Shown: positions 16,749 through 25,460 of the stretch, in pieces
Position numbering within the stretch: the first letter of the stretch is position 1
How the letters are laid out: each line of letters begins with the position of its first letter
Assembly: GCA_016869145.1 (NCBI GenBank)
Contig: VGEU01000002.1
Span: forward strand, 1-64,000
DNA: 64,000 nucleotides
Origin: Alphaproteobacteria bacterium
Lineage (GTDB): Bacteria > Pseudomonadota > Alphaproteobacteria > MPNO01 > VGEU01
Direction of reading: 5' to 3'
Notes under the pieces: generated by a model
What the model was told of the DNA's origin: nothing
Databases searched by the model: none
What the model saw: only the letters and a program-made list of their open reading frames with translations
Position numbers and translations under genes: made by a program

Positions 16749-18185
16749 TCAGCGCGGCGCGTGCGGCGGTCGCCGATCGGTCCACGGTCGCGCCGTCTCG
16801 AACGCCGCCGCGACCCGGAGCAGGGCCGCGTCGGAGAACCAGCGGCCGACGATCTGGAGACCGACCGGGAGCCCGTCGTCACTCCAGCCGCATGGGATGC
16901 TGACCGCCGGGTGGCCGGTGAGGTTGAACAGGTTGAGATAGGAGCCCCAGGCGACCCGCATGTCACCCGCCGGGACGCCATCGATGTCGATCGGATCGGT
17001 TGTCCGGTGGTCGGCGGCGAGCGGCAGACGGCTGATCGTCGGCGTCAGGATGAAGTCGAAACGGTCGAACCAGGTCTGCACGGTGCGGTAGAGCTGTGTC
17101 CGCTTGTAGAGCGCGGCCTGAACCTCGGCGCCGGCGTAGGCCTGGCCCTCGCGCACGCCGGCGACGAGGGCCGGGTCCATCATCGCCGCGGACGTCTCGA
17201 CGTCCTTGGCGAAGCGCACCGCCCAGTTCGACTGCTGCAGGACCCGCCACGTCGGCTCGGCGTTCTCGAACGCCGTGTCGTTCGCCTCTACCGCGCCGCC
17301 GAGCGCGCGCATGACGGCGAGCGCCTCCTCGCAGCGCGCACGAACGATGCGGGCGAGGCGCGTGTTCCCGATCAGCGGACGCCACTCGAACCGGAGGCCT
17401 TCGAGATCGCCGCCGCGCACGACCTCGGCCTCCGCCCGTGTCGGTACTGTCGCGAGCGAATAGGGATCGCTCGCGTCCGCACCCGACAGCACGTCGAGCA
17501 TGCGCGCGGTGTCGCGCACGGTGCGGGCCATGATCCCGAGATGGATGAAATTGCCGAACCCGTCGGGAACCTGGTTGTGCGGCAGGAGGCCGAGCGTCGG
17601 CTTGAGGCCGACGATGCCGGTGCAGGCGGCCGGGAGCCGGGTCGAGGCGCCGGCGTCGGTCGCGAGCGAGAGCGGCCCGAGCCCCGCGGCGACCGCCGCC
17701 GCAGAGCCGCCGCTCGACCCGCCCGCCGTCAACGCGAGATCCCAGGGGTTTCGCGTCACCCCGAACAGCGGCGCATCGGTGACGAGCTTGCTCGCGAACT
17801 CGGGCGTCGTCGTCTTGCCGACCACAATGGCCCCGGCGGCCTTGAGACGGCGTACCGCCACCGCATCGGCGGTCGGCACGCTGTTCGCCAGGGTCTTCGA
17901 TCCGAACGTGGTCGCAATCCCGGCGGTATTGATGATGTCCTTGATGCTGACCGGGACGCCGTGCAGCGAGCCGGCGATCCTGCCCTCGGCGAGTGCCGCA
18001 TCGGCACGCGTCGCCGCCTCGAGCGCCGCGGCGCGGCTCACGGTGATGTAGGCGTTGAGCGTCGGTTGCGCCGCCTCGATCCGGGCGAGGATGTGCTCGG
18101 TTGCTGCGACCGCGGAGATCCGGCGCGCGCGGATGGCGTCGGCCAGCGCGACGGCCGGCGCGAAACTCGGGTCGAAATCGGTCAC
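16749..18185 (-). CDS. Amidase signature-family hydrolase
   Basis: A 478-aa amidase-signature enzyme. The catalytic Lys is in HGVPVSIKDI (about residue 80), the cis-Ser in TAGGSSGGSAAAVAAG (about 155-170) and the nucleophile Ser in DAGASTRLPAA (about 179). It ends with the typical GLPVGLQIVGRWFSDAALLRVAAAFE. GTG 18185 is chosen because the amidase homology begins there. The substrate is unknown; amides, carbamates and indoleacetamide-type compounds are all possible. The promoter region is shared with the MarR gene and contains the palindromic motif. Confidence 0.9.
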   Translation of the reverse strand: MTDFDPSFAPAVALADAIRARRISAVAATEHILARIEAAQPTLNAYITVSRAAALEAATRADAALAEGRIAGSLHGVPVSIKDIINTAGIATTFGSKTLANSVPTADAVAVRRLKAAGAIVVGKTTTPEFASKLVTDAPLFGVTRNPWDLALTAGGSSGGSAAAVAAGLGPLSLATDAGASTRLPAACTGIVGLKPTLGLLPHNQVPDGFGNFIHLGIMARTVRDTARMLDVLSGADASDPYSLATVPTRAEAEVVRGGDLEGLRFEWRPLIGNTRLARIVRARCEEALAVMRALGGAVEANDTAFENAEPTWRVLQQSNWAVRFAKDVETSAAMMDPALVAGVREGQAYAGAEVQAALYKRTQLYRTVQTWFDRFDFILTPTISRLPLAADHRTTDPIDIDGVPAGDMRVAWGSYLNLFNLTGHPAVSIPCGWSDDGLPVGLQIVGRWFSDAALLRVAAAFETARPWTDRRPPHAPR

Positions 18186-18203
18186 GGGCTGGCCTCGCGA
18201 GCA

Positions 18204-18223
18204 AAAAGCAGTATACTGACGAT
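18204..18223. promoter_or_regulatory. Putative MarR operator between amidase and MarR genes
   Basis: The 20-bp motif matches 18 of 20 positions with the ring-hydroxylase promoter motif at 15977-15996, and its core CAGTATACTG is a perfect palindrome. It lies 19-38 bp upstream of the amidase GTG and 56-75 bp upstream of the marR ATG, a classical place for autoregulation plus control of the divergent gene. Confidence 0.65.
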
Positions 18224-18278
18224 AGACGGTTCCGCCGGGCAGGGTCAATTCGGTGTGCCCGGACGGCGAGGACTGCAC

Positions 18279-18821
18279 ATGGCTGACATCGCATCGAACA
18301 TCGATCGTCCGGCACCGCCGCTCGGAACCGAGCTCGACGAACGCCCGGGCTATCTGGTCCGCCGGCTGCACCAGATCCACGTGGCGCTGTTCCTCGAGGA
18401 GTGCGGCACCGACGTCACGCCGGTCCAGTACGGTGTTCTGACCGTCCTCTACCGCCACCCGGGAATGGATCAGGCCTCGATCGGCGCCGAAGTCGGGATC
18501 GATCGAACGAACGCCGCCGACGTCTTGGCTCGGCTCGAGGCGCGCGGGCTGGTGCGGCGCGCGGTCGGCGCCACCGACCGACGCGTCAAGCACGCTTTCC
18601 TGACGCCGAAGGGAATCGCGCTCACGCTGGCGATGGAACCCGCGATGCAGCGCGCCCAGGATCGTCTCCTCGCACCGCTGCCGCCGGAGACGCGGGCCGT
18701 CTTCCTCGCGCATCTCGACCGGTTGGTGACCGCCAACAACGCGTTCAGCCGGGCGCCGGCGCGCACCGGCTGGCACGACGACGATCGCTCGCGCGTTGAT
18801 CCCGATCCGGTCGCGCGATAG
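18279..18821 (+). CDS. MarR-family transcriptional regulator
   Basis: A 180-aa winged-helix protein. The DNA-binding region spans about residues 45-110: VTPVQYGVLTVLYRHPGMDQ, IGAEVGIDRTNAADVLARLE for the recognition helix, and RAVGATDRRVKHAFLTPKG for the wing. MarR proteins usually repress catabolic genes until a phenolic or aromatic acid ligand binds. The motif it shares with the amidase and ring-hydroxylase promoters suggests those two units as its targets. The downstream gene at 18855 follows in the same direction after 33 bp. Confidence 0.92.
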   Translation: MADIASNIDRPAPPLGTELDERPGYLVRRLHQIHVALFLEECGTDVTPVQYGVLTVLYRHPGMDQASIGAEVGIDRTNAADVLARLEARGLVRRAVGATDRRVKHAFLTPKGIALTLAMEPAMQRAQDRLLAPLPPETRAVFLAHLDRLVTANNAFSRAPARTGWHDDDRSRVDPDPVAR

Positions 18822-18854
18822 TGTTTCGCACCTCTCACAGGAAGGAGCACCGCC

Positions 18855-19238
18855 ATGGCCCAGGAGCCGCTCGGGAAGAAGGGCAACTTTTTCCACATCT
18901 ATGATTTCTACGTGAAGGCCGGGACAGGCGATGCGTTCCTTCGCGCCTTCGAGGACTTCGACTATTCGGACGACAACCCGATGCACAAATCGTCGGCCCA
19001 AGTGAAGGACGGCGTGATGCTCCAGGACACCACGAACGCCGACCATTTCTGGCTGATCGCCGAGTGGGCCGACGTCGACGAGCACGCCCGCATCCTCAAG
19101 GTGCTGTCCGGCAAGCTCCGTCCCGAGTTCCTCGACTACATCCTCGATCTCGACAAGGGCGCCTTCGTGCCGAAATACGCGAAGATCGTCTCGAGCACGC
19201 CGCAGGAAATTCTTGATCGCGACGGCAAGGCGGCCTGA
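18855..19238 (+). CDS. Hypothetical protein, possibly dimeric alpha/beta-barrel monooxygenase-like
   Basis: A 127-aa protein with a good ribosome binding site (AGGAAGGAG). The pattern FHIYDFYVKAGTGDAFLRAFEDF, then ADHFWLIAEWADVDEHARIL, resembles antibiotic-biosynthesis-monooxygenase or EthD-like ferredoxin folds, where a beta strand, a helix with FxxxF and a W-x-D/E strand alternate. No catalytic residue is assignable. It follows marR and precedes a strong terminator and the ubiD-like gene. Confidence 0.5.
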   Translation: MAQEPLGKKGNFFHIYDFYVKAGTGDAFLRAFEDFDYSDDNPMHKSSAQVKDGVMLQDTTNADHFWLIAEWADVDEHARILKVLSGKLRPEFLDYILDLDKGAFVPKYAKIVSSTPQEILDRDGKAA

Positions 19239-19276
19239 CCGTCGACGCGGCCCGGAACGAGCGCCGCACGGACCGG

Positions 19277-19313
19277 AACCCGCCGCCCGCATGGGAGGCG
19301 GGTTCGCTCTTTT
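19277..19313 (+). terminator. Rho-independent terminator after the marR unit
   Basis: AACCCGCC (19277-19284) pairs with GGCGGGTT (19297-19304) across a 12-nt loop, followed by a short T run at 19308-19313. It lies 38 bp after the stop at 19238, closing the marR-18855 unit before the ubiD-like gene. Confidence 0.75.
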
Positions 19314-19409
19314 CGGGGTGCGGCGTGTGCGACGGGGCCTTTGGCCCTTTCGCGGTTCCGTCTATTCTCCGCGGGCGAGCATGATCGCCCCGTAAGCCAA
19401 GGTGCTTCG

Positions 19410-20894
19410 ATGCAGAACAGCAACCTCAAGGCCCACATTCCCTATGACGATCTTCGCGAGTGGATCGCGGAGGCGGAGCGTCTGGGCGAGGTTCGCGTGC
19501 TCAAGGGCCTCAACTGGCAGAACGACATCGCCGACGCCGCCGAGGCGGTGCTGCGGGCCGACCACGGCCCGGCCGTCATTTTCGACGAGGTGCCGGGCTG
19601 TCCCAAGGGTCACCGGCTCATCATCAACGTCTTCGCCGGCAAGCGCCGCAACATGACGCTCGGCTTTCCGGCCGAGCTCGACAAGCAGGAGCTCAGCGAG
19701 GCTTGCTACCAGTCCTATCAGAAGGAGCGGAAGCTCATCCCGCATGAGATCGTCGACGACGGGCCGATCTTCCAGAACGTCATGACCGGCGACGCCGTCG
19801 ATGTGACCGTGTTCCCGACGCCGATCTGGCACGCGGCCGACGGCGGGCGCTATATCGGGACCGGCACCTATACCGTCACGCAGGACCCCGACAGCGGTTG
19901 GATCAATCTCGGCACCTACCGCGCGATGATCCACGACAAGACGTCGGTCGGCTGCCTGATGGTGCCGGGCAAGCACGGCGCCATCCACCGCGACAAGTAT
20001 TTCGCGCGCGGCGAGCCGTGCCCCGTCGTGATGATCATCGGCGGCGATCCGATCACGTTCTTCTCCGGCTGCACCGAGATCCCCTACGGTGTCTGCGAGT
20101 TCGACATCGTCGGCGGGATGCGCGGCAAGCCGGTCGAGGTTGTCCGCGGCAAGATCACCGGCCTCCCCTTCCCGGCCAATGCCGAGATCGTGCTCGAAGG
20201 CTATATCGATCCCAAGACCCGCGTCGTCGAGGGCCCGTTCGGCGAATGGACCGGCTACTATGCCGGCGGCGCACGGCCGGCGCCGGTCATCGACATCAAG
20301 GCGATCTATCACCGCAACGAGCCGATCATCCTCGGCTTCCCGCCGATGGGCGCGGGCGCGGACGAGCTGTCGCGCTACCGCGCGATCATGCGCTCGGCGA
20401 TGCTGAAACAGGACATCAACAACGCCGGCGTCCCCGACGTCACCGGAGTCTGGTGCCACGAGATCGGCTCCTCGCGCCTCCTTCACGGCATCGCCATCCG
20501 CCAGCGCTATCCCGGCCACGCCAAGCAGGCGGGCGTCATCGCGAGCCAGGTCGGCGCCAGCGTCTATGCGAACAAGTACGTCGTCGTGGTCGACGACGAT
20601 GTCGACGTGAGCAACCTCGAGGAGCTGATGTGGGCGATGATCACCCGCTCCGATCCGGCGACCTCGATCGACATCATCCGCAACGCGCGCAACTCGCCCG
20701 CCGATGCGCGCCTCACGCCCGAGCAGCGTTCGATCGGCGATCTGACGACCGCGCGCTGCATCATCGACGCGTGCCGGCCGTTCCACTGGCGTGACCAGTT
20801 CCCGAAGGTCAACGCGCCGACCATCGAGGAAGCCCGCCGTGCGCGCGAACGCTTCGGCTGGATGCTCGATCCGACGGCACGCGAGAAGGCGTAG
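19410..20894 (+). CDS. UbiD-family prenylated-FMN decarboxylase
   Basis: A 494-aa member of the UbiD family, enzymes that decarboxylate or carboxylate aromatic and alpha,beta-unsaturated acids with prenylated FMN. The cofactor-binding stretch GWINLGTYRAMIHDKTSVG near residue 165 carries the conserved Asn and Arg. The active-site glutamates are in VEGPFGEWTGYY near residue 280. ATG 19410 matches the start of homology (LREWIAEAERLGEVRVLKG) and has AAGG upstream. No ubiX-type flavin prenyltransferase is adjacent. The aromatic catabolic context suggests a hydroxybenzoate or phthalate-type acid rather than ubiquinone synthesis. Confidence 0.88.
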   Translation: MQNSNLKAHIPYDDLREWIAEAERLGEVRVLKGLNWQNDIADAAEAVLRADHGPAVIFDEVPGCPKGHRLIINVFAGKRRNMTLGFPAELDKQELSEACYQSYQKERKLIPHEIVDDGPIFQNVMTGDAVDVTVFPTPIWHAADGGRYIGTGTYTVTQDPDSGWINLGTYRAMIHDKTSVGCLMVPGKHGAIHRDKYFARGEPCPVVMIIGGDPITFFSGCTEIPYGVCEFDIVGGMRGKPVEVVRGKITGLPFPANAEIVLEGYIDPKTRVVEGPFGEWTGYYAGGARPAPVIDIKAIYHRNEPIILGFPPMGAGADELSRYRAIMRSAMLKQDINNAGVPDVTGVWCHEIGSSRLLHGIAIRQRYPGHAKQAGVIASQVGASVYANKYVVVVDDDVDVSNLEELMWAMITRSDPATSIDIIRNARNSPADARLTPEQRSIGDLTTARCIIDACRPFHWRDQFPKVNAPTIEEARRARERFGWMLDPTAREKA

Positions 20895-20921
20895 CGAGCC
20901 CGCCCGCCGATGCAGTGTCGT

Positions 20922-21185
20922 CTACGCGGAGTAGGCGGCCGGGTCGATCCCGCACATCGTCAGGAAGTGGCGGAGCCGCACGACCTCGTCCTTGGAGATC
21001 GAATGGCGGGTGCGCGGGAACGCTGCGGTATGCCCGTTAAGAGACACCGCGATCCTGTCGCCGCCCCGAACCGCGACCTCGGCGCCGAACTCGCGCAGCA
21101 TCGTTTCAACGTCCTTGATGTCGATGTTGGCGCTGACCGGATGATCGAACAGCGCATGCAATATCTTGCGATGGCGATGGTTCAC
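20922..21185 (-). CDS. HicA-like toxin-family protein (orphan)
   Basis: An 87-aa protein starting at GTG 21185 behind GGGAGCAGGG. It matches the HicA-like pattern: MNHRHRKILHALFDHPVSANI, DVETMLREFGAEVAVRGGDRIAVSLNG, then a basic stretch RTRHSISKDEVVRLRHFLTMCGI. HicA proteins are double-stranded-RNA-binding-fold mRNA interferases, usually paired with HicB. No HicB gene lies on either side, so it is either solitary or a domesticated variant. The active-site His is not in the usual G-S-H context. Confidence 0.7.
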   Translation of the reverse strand: MNHRHRKILHALFDHPVSANIDIKDVETMLREFGAEVAVRGGDRIAVSLNGHTAAFPRTRHSISKDEVVRLRHFLTMCGIDPAAYSA

Positions 21186-21251
21186 GTCCCTGCTCCCAGC
21201 TGTCCCGACCGTCGGTGACGGCGGGGTCCTCGCCGCTCAAGATGGGGCGCG

Positions 21252-22169
21252 TCAACGCGCGGCGGGAGACGACGCAGCGCCGCTGCGGCGAAACGCCTCC
21301 GCGAACACGCGATCGGGCGACCAGCCGGCCTCGCGCAGGATCCGGATCGTGAACTGCGGTGCGCGCTTGGCGAGACGTCGGCCGGCGTCGTCGACCACCA
21401 GCGGGTGATGGTGCCAGCGCGGCACCGGGAGACCGAGGAGCGCCTGGAGAAGACGATGGACGTGCGTCGCCGCAAAGAGATCGGCCCCGCGCGTCACGAG
21501 ATCGATGCCCTGCGCGGCGTCGTCGACGGTGACCGCGAGGTGATAGCTCGCCTGTGCGTCCTTCCGCGCCAGCACGACGTCGCCGAACATCTCGGGGCGC
21601 GTCGTCTGCGTGCCGGCGGCCTCGTCGATCCAGACGAGGGGACCCGCGAGGCGGCTCGCCGCGGCGACATCGAGGCGAAGCGCATGCGCCTCGCCGCTCG
21701 CTTTCCGCCGTTCCCGCTCTCCGGGCGAGAGCCGGCGACAGGTGCCGGGATAGATCGGGCCATCCGGACTGGTCGAGACGAGATGGGGCGCCGACACGGC
21801 GGTGACGATTTCGGCCTCGATCTCGCGCCGGGTGCAGAAGCACGGGTATAAGATCTCGAGCGCTTCGAGCCGCGCCAGGGCGTCGCGATAGGCATCGAAG
21901 CGGCTCGACTGGCGGATCACCGGCGTCGCCCAGGACAAGCCGAGCCAGGCGAGGTCATCGAGGAGCGCCACCTCTAACTCGGGCCGGCAGCGTGTCGTGT
22001 CGAGATCCTCGATCCGGACAAGGAACCGGCCACCGGTCCGTGTCGCCGCGTCGCGTGCGAACCGGGCCGCGAGCGCGTGGCCGAAGTGCAGCGGCCCGGT
22101 CGGGCTCGGCGCGAAACGCGTCGTCGCGCCGCGTCCGCCGCCCGGAATGACCTCAGAGGAAGTGGCCAC
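21252..22169 (-). CDS. gluQ: Glutamyl-Q tRNA(Asp) synthetase
   Basis: A 305-aa truncated GluRS-like enzyme that attaches glutamate to queuosine 34 of tRNA(Asp). It has the class I HIGH-type motif in FAPSPTGPLHFGHAL, the zinc-site pattern YPCFCTRREI with YPGTCRRL downstream, and a degenerate KMSKS-type motif in RRLAKRAPQ. The anticodon-binding domain of true GluRS is absent, as expected. Start GTG 22169 lies within the end of ribA (17-bp overlap). The two genes share one transcript. Confidence 0.9.
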   Translation of the reverse strand: MATSSEVIPGGGRGATTRFAPSPTGPLHFGHALAARFARDAATRTGGRFLVRIEDLDTTRCRPELEVALLDDLAWLGLSWATPVIRQSSRFDAYRDALARLEALEILYPCFCTRREIEAEIVTAVSAPHLVSTSPDGPIYPGTCRRLSPGERERRKASGEAHALRLDVAAASRLAGPLVWIDEAAGTQTTRPEMFGDVVLARKDAQASYHLAVTVDDAAQGIDLVTRGADLFAATHVHRLLQALLGLPVPRWHHHPLVVDDAGRRLAKRAPQFTIRILREAGWSPDRVFAEAFRRSGAASSPAAR

Positions 22170-23256
22170 CCTTCGACGCCTTGACCGAGAGGTAGAACGC
22201 GTTGTGATCGTTCGCCTCGAAGGCATGGGGAACGCGCTCGACGACCGTGATCCCGTGCTGGGCGAGCCCGTCGACCTTCTCGGGGTTGTTAGTCATGAGC
22301 CGGACGCTGCGATAGCCCATCAGGCGAAGCATTTCCGCCGCCGGCAGGAACAGCCGCTCGTCGAAGCGGAAACCGAGCCGCTGGTTCGCCTCGAACGTGT
22401 CGAAGCCCTGGCCCTGGAGCTGATAGGCGCGGAGCTTGTTGATGAGGCCGATGCCGCGGCCTTCCTGGCGGAGGTACAAGAGGATGCCGGCACCCGTCGC
22501 CGCGATCTGCGCGATAGCGCCACGAAGCTGGTCGCCGCAATCGCACTTGAGCGAGCCCAGGAGATCGCCGGTGAAGCACTCCGAATGGATCCGGATGAGA
22601 ACCGGGCCGGGCCGCGGCGGATCGCCGATCACGATCGCGAGATGCTCGGTGCCGCCGTCGCGCGGCCGGAAGGCGACGATGTTGGTGTTCTCGGCGTCGG
22701 CAAGCGGCACCTTCGCGCTGGTCACGAGCCGGAGCGCGGTCGCGTCCGCGATGTCGTAGCCGAGGATCGGATCGATCGGGCAGCGGACCGCCGTGGCCGG
22801 CGCCGTCGCGGCCGGCACCAGCATGGCGACCACCGCCGGAAGCAGGCGGGCGATCTTGGCCAGTTGCACCGCGGCCTCGTGGGCGCGGAGCGCGCCGCTC
22901 CGCCGCGGCGAGAACGGCCCCCGCAGCGGGTCAGCGAGGTCGCGCGCCGGATCGGCGAGGCTCTGGATCACGCCGGCATCGACATGGCCCTTGACCGGAA
23001 TGAGGATGACGGCCGGGGTATAGAGACCGAGCTTCAGCGTCGCCGCCCGGTCATGGGTCAGGACCAGGTCCGGTGGCTTCGGCGACAAGGACGCCAGGGC
23101 CGCGAGCCGATCCGCGGTGGCGAACTCGGCCGCCAGGACGCAGAGCGCATTGCCTTCGGGGTCTTCGAGGACGACCGGCAGGCCGCGGCGAAGCTCGTCC
23201 GCCGCGCGTTCGACGATCACGAGATCGGAGGGAACGAGGGGGCCGAGGTCGCTCAA
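22153..23256 (-). CDS. ribA: GTP cyclohydrolase II with degenerate RibB-like N-terminal domain
   Basis: A 367-aa protein. The C-terminal half (about 160-367) is GTP cyclohydrolase II, first step of riboflavin synthesis: zinc ligands in CFTGDLLGSLKCDCG and the substrate motif RQEGRGIGLINKLRAYQLQ. The N-terminal half resembles a dihydroxybutanone-phosphate synthase fold but lacks that enzyme's acidic active-site pattern, as in many alphaproteobacterial RibA proteins. The start is a TTG with AGGA upstream. It is followed by gluQ. Confidence 0.9.
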   Translation of the reverse strand: MSDLGPLVPSDLVIVERAADELRRGLPVVLEDPEGNALCVLAAEFATADRLAALASLSPKPPDLVLTHDRAATLKLGLYTPAVILIPVKGHVDAGVIQSLADPARDLADPLRGPFSPRRSGALRAHEAAVQLAKIARLLPAVVAMLVPAATAPATAVRCPIDPILGYDIADATALRLVTSAKVPLADAENTNIVAFRPRDGGTEHLAIVIGDPPRPGPVLIRIHSECFTGDLLGSLKCDCGDQLRGAIAQIAATGAGILLYLRQEGRGIGLINKLRAYQLQGQGFDTFEANQRLGFRFDERLFLPAAEMLRLMGYRSVRLMTNNPEKVDGLAQHGITVVERVPHAFEANDHNAFYLSVKASKGGHFL

Positions 23257-23360
23257 CGCGCAATCCTATCCATCGGGCCCGATCCGCTACCCGGCCGGGC
23301 TTGCGGCACTAATACGCGCCGCGCCGACCGGCGGCAACCTGGGACCGCCCGGTCATGCCG

Positions 23361-24083
23361 CTAGCCAGCACCGCCGACGTCGCGAGGGACTGAAGCCGGC
23401 TCGGTTCCGGGCAGCATCGGCACGAACGCGACCGCGAGAACCTCGCGGTCATGCACTACGCCTGACTTGTCCCGGCGGATCAGGCGGAGCGACTGGTGAT
23501 GCGGGCCCGATCCGATCGGGATGACCATCCGTCCGCCGGGGCGGAGCTGCGCGACCAGAGCGGGCGGAAGGTGGTCCGATGCGGCGGTGACGACGATGGC
23601 ATCGAACGGCGCCTCCTCGGGCCAGCCGGCGAAACCGTCGCCGGGGCGGATCGTGACCGTCGCAAAGCCGAGATCGGCGAGCCGGCGTGAAGCGGTCTCG
23701 GCCAATGCGCCGACGCGCTCGATCGAGAACACCGCCGCCGCGAGCCGAGCGAGGACGGCCGCCTGATAGCCCGACCCCGTGCCGATCTCGAGCACCCGGT
23801 CGCACGGCCCCATGTCGACGAGATCCGTCATCAACGCCACCATGAACGGTTGCGAGATGGTCTGTCGATGGCCGATCGGAAGCGGCCGGTCTGCATAGGC
23901 GAGGGAGCGCTCCACACACGGCACAAAGAGGTGACGGGGCACTGACCGGATCGCGGCAATGACGCGGACGGCGAGCCTCGATCGCCCCGTCCACACCGCG
24001 GTCGCCGCCGCCTCATCCTCGATGGTCGCGATCATCGCATCGATCGCGCGATCGCCGCCGTCGCCATCGATTTCGGCCATCAT
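23361..24083 (-). CDS. pcm: Protein-L-isoaspartate O-methyltransferase
   Basis: A 240-aa repair methyltransferase (start ATG 24083; the frame is open to a TTG at 24119). Motifs are RHLFVPCVERSLAYADRPLPIG, the diagnostic TISQPFMVALM, SAM motif I VLEIGTGSGYQAAVLARL, and GGRMVIPIG near the end. It methylates isoaspartyl residues in damaged proteins, in the cytosol. It lies upstream of ribA and gluQ in the same direction with a 104-bp gap. Confidence 0.92.
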   Translation of the reverse strand: MMAEIDGDGGDRAIDAMIATIEDEAAATAVWTGRSRLAVRVIAAIRSVPRHLFVPCVERSLAYADRPLPIGHRQTISQPFMVALMTDLVDMGPCDRVLEIGTGSGYQAAVLARLAAAVFSIERVGALAETASRRLADLGFATVTIRPGDGFAGWPEEAPFDAIVVTAASDHLPPALVAQLRPGGRMVIPIGSGPHHQSLRLIRRDKSGVVHDREVLAVAFVPMLPGTEPASVPRDVGGAG

Positions 24084-24257
24084 CGCGCTCGGTTCACGTC
24101 CGGGTCTCGATCCTTCCAATCGCCCGAGCGCCGTCGCGACGGGCGGTCATTGCGTACCACACTGTGCCTCATATAATGGCGCGCGCCCGGGCTGCCCACC
24201 CCGGCCGGCGCGAAACGCGTCGACGGCTTCGCCACGCCTTCGGTAGGGAACGACCCC

Positions 24258-25310
24258 GTGGGTCAGATCACCCATACATTGCAGAGCGGCGTATCGCGCG
24301 ATCTCGCCTCGGTCGCGCCCGACCTCATGCCCGCCGCCGCGGCGAGCCCGGCCCCCGACCCGGTCACGGGTATCCGGACTAAGACTTCCGACTTCATCCT
24401 CGAGGGATTCAAGTTTGGGTCGGTCATTTTCGGCACGCCGAGCGGCACGATCACGTGGTCGATTGCGGTGACCAATTTCGTCGCGCGCGAGCAGTACGAT
24501 TTCACCCTGTCGCGGCTCGGCTTCGAGGCGGCGCCGATCCTCGGCAAGGCATTCGCGACCTGGGCGTCCTACGCCAACTTGACCTTCCTGCAGGTGACAG
24601 ACGGCCCGGCTGTCGATATCCGCTTCGGCATGGGCAATTTCGACGGCCGGTCCGGTGTTCTGGCACGGACCTCGACGACCTTCTCGGGCGCCGAGACCCT
24701 CTATGCCGACATCGAGTTCGACGCCGCCGAGGTGTATTCACCGACCGGTGGCGGGAACTCGGTGAATTTCCGTCAGGTCGCGCTGCACGAGATCGGCCAC
24801 GCGCTCGGTCTCGACCACGAGGACCGCGTGCCGGCCCTGATGAACTCGATCCTGAGCCCGACCATCACAGGCCCGATCGACGACGACATCGCCGGCATCC
24901 GGGCCATCTATGGCGCCGCACCGCCGCCCCCATCGAGCGTTTCCCCCAGCTTCGCGGCCCTCTTCAATGATCAATTCTATCTGGCACAGAATCCGGACGT
25001 CGCGGCGGCCGGCGTCAATCCCAAGGCACACTATCTCGCGTTCGGGTCGAAGGAAGGGCGCGATCCGAACAGGCTCTTCGACACCGACTACTACCTCGCG
25101 CGCAATCCCGACGTGCGAAACGCCGGCGTCAATCCGCTGGAGCACTACGCGAGCTTCGGATTTCGAGAATCCCGCGATCCCGGCCCATCTTTCGACGTCG
25201 ATCTCTACCTGCAGGCCAACCAGGACGTGCGGCTGGTCGGGATCGATCCGCTGACGCACTACCTCAATTTCGGCGAGGCCGAAGGACGGGCGATCTTCCC
25301 GGCGGTTTGA
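24258..25310 (+). CDS. Matrixin-like zinc metalloprotease with three C-terminal 38-residue repeats
   Basis: A 350-aa protein starting at GTG 24258 after AGGGAACG. Residues 177-187, HEIGHALGLDH, form the zinc-binding motif of metzincins of the matrixin group, and ALMNS around Met195 is the Met-turn. After residue 220 a PPPPSS linker leads to three repeats of about 38 residues with the pattern FDxxYYLxxNPDVxxAGVNPLxHY and a GxxEGRDP end (about 235-350). No N-terminal signal peptide is visible, so export, if any, would need a C-terminal type I-like signal. Similar repeats occur in large secreted bacterial proteins. Function is unknown beyond probable proteolysis. Confidence 0.85.
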   Translation: MGQITHTLQSGVSRDLASVAPDLMPAAAASPAPDPVTGIRTKTSDFILEGFKFGSVIFGTPSGTITWSIAVTNFVAREQYDFTLSRLGFEAAPILGKAFATWASYANLTFLQVTDGPAVDIRFGMGNFDGRSGVLARTSTTFSGAETLYADIEFDAAEVYSPTGGGNSVNFRQVALHEIGHALGLDHEDRVPALMNSILSPTITGPIDDDIAGIRAIYGAAPPPPSSVSPSFAALFNDQFYLAQNPDVAAAGVNPKAHYLAFGSKEGRDPNRLFDTDYYLARNPDVRNAGVNPLEHYASFGFRESRDPGPSFDVDLYLQANQDVRLVGIDPLTHYLNFGEAEGRAIFPAV

Positions 25311-25460
25311 CGCACCGCCAATGCCGCCTCGCACACTCGGATGATATCGAACGATCCACCACAACGCGCTGGTTGACGACCAGGGTCCGCGCGCCAAGAA
25401 TGGCGCGCCGCGAACGGCAACGAGCGCGATCAAGGATACCAAGAAGCGGAGGCAGTCCCG

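Noticed and set aside
16761-18821. A 686-aa open frame antisense to the amidase and running into marR
   Set aside because: It is a GC-rich shadow: composition is Arg/Asp/Glu/Gly-rich without motifs, and the opposite strand encodes a clear amidase.
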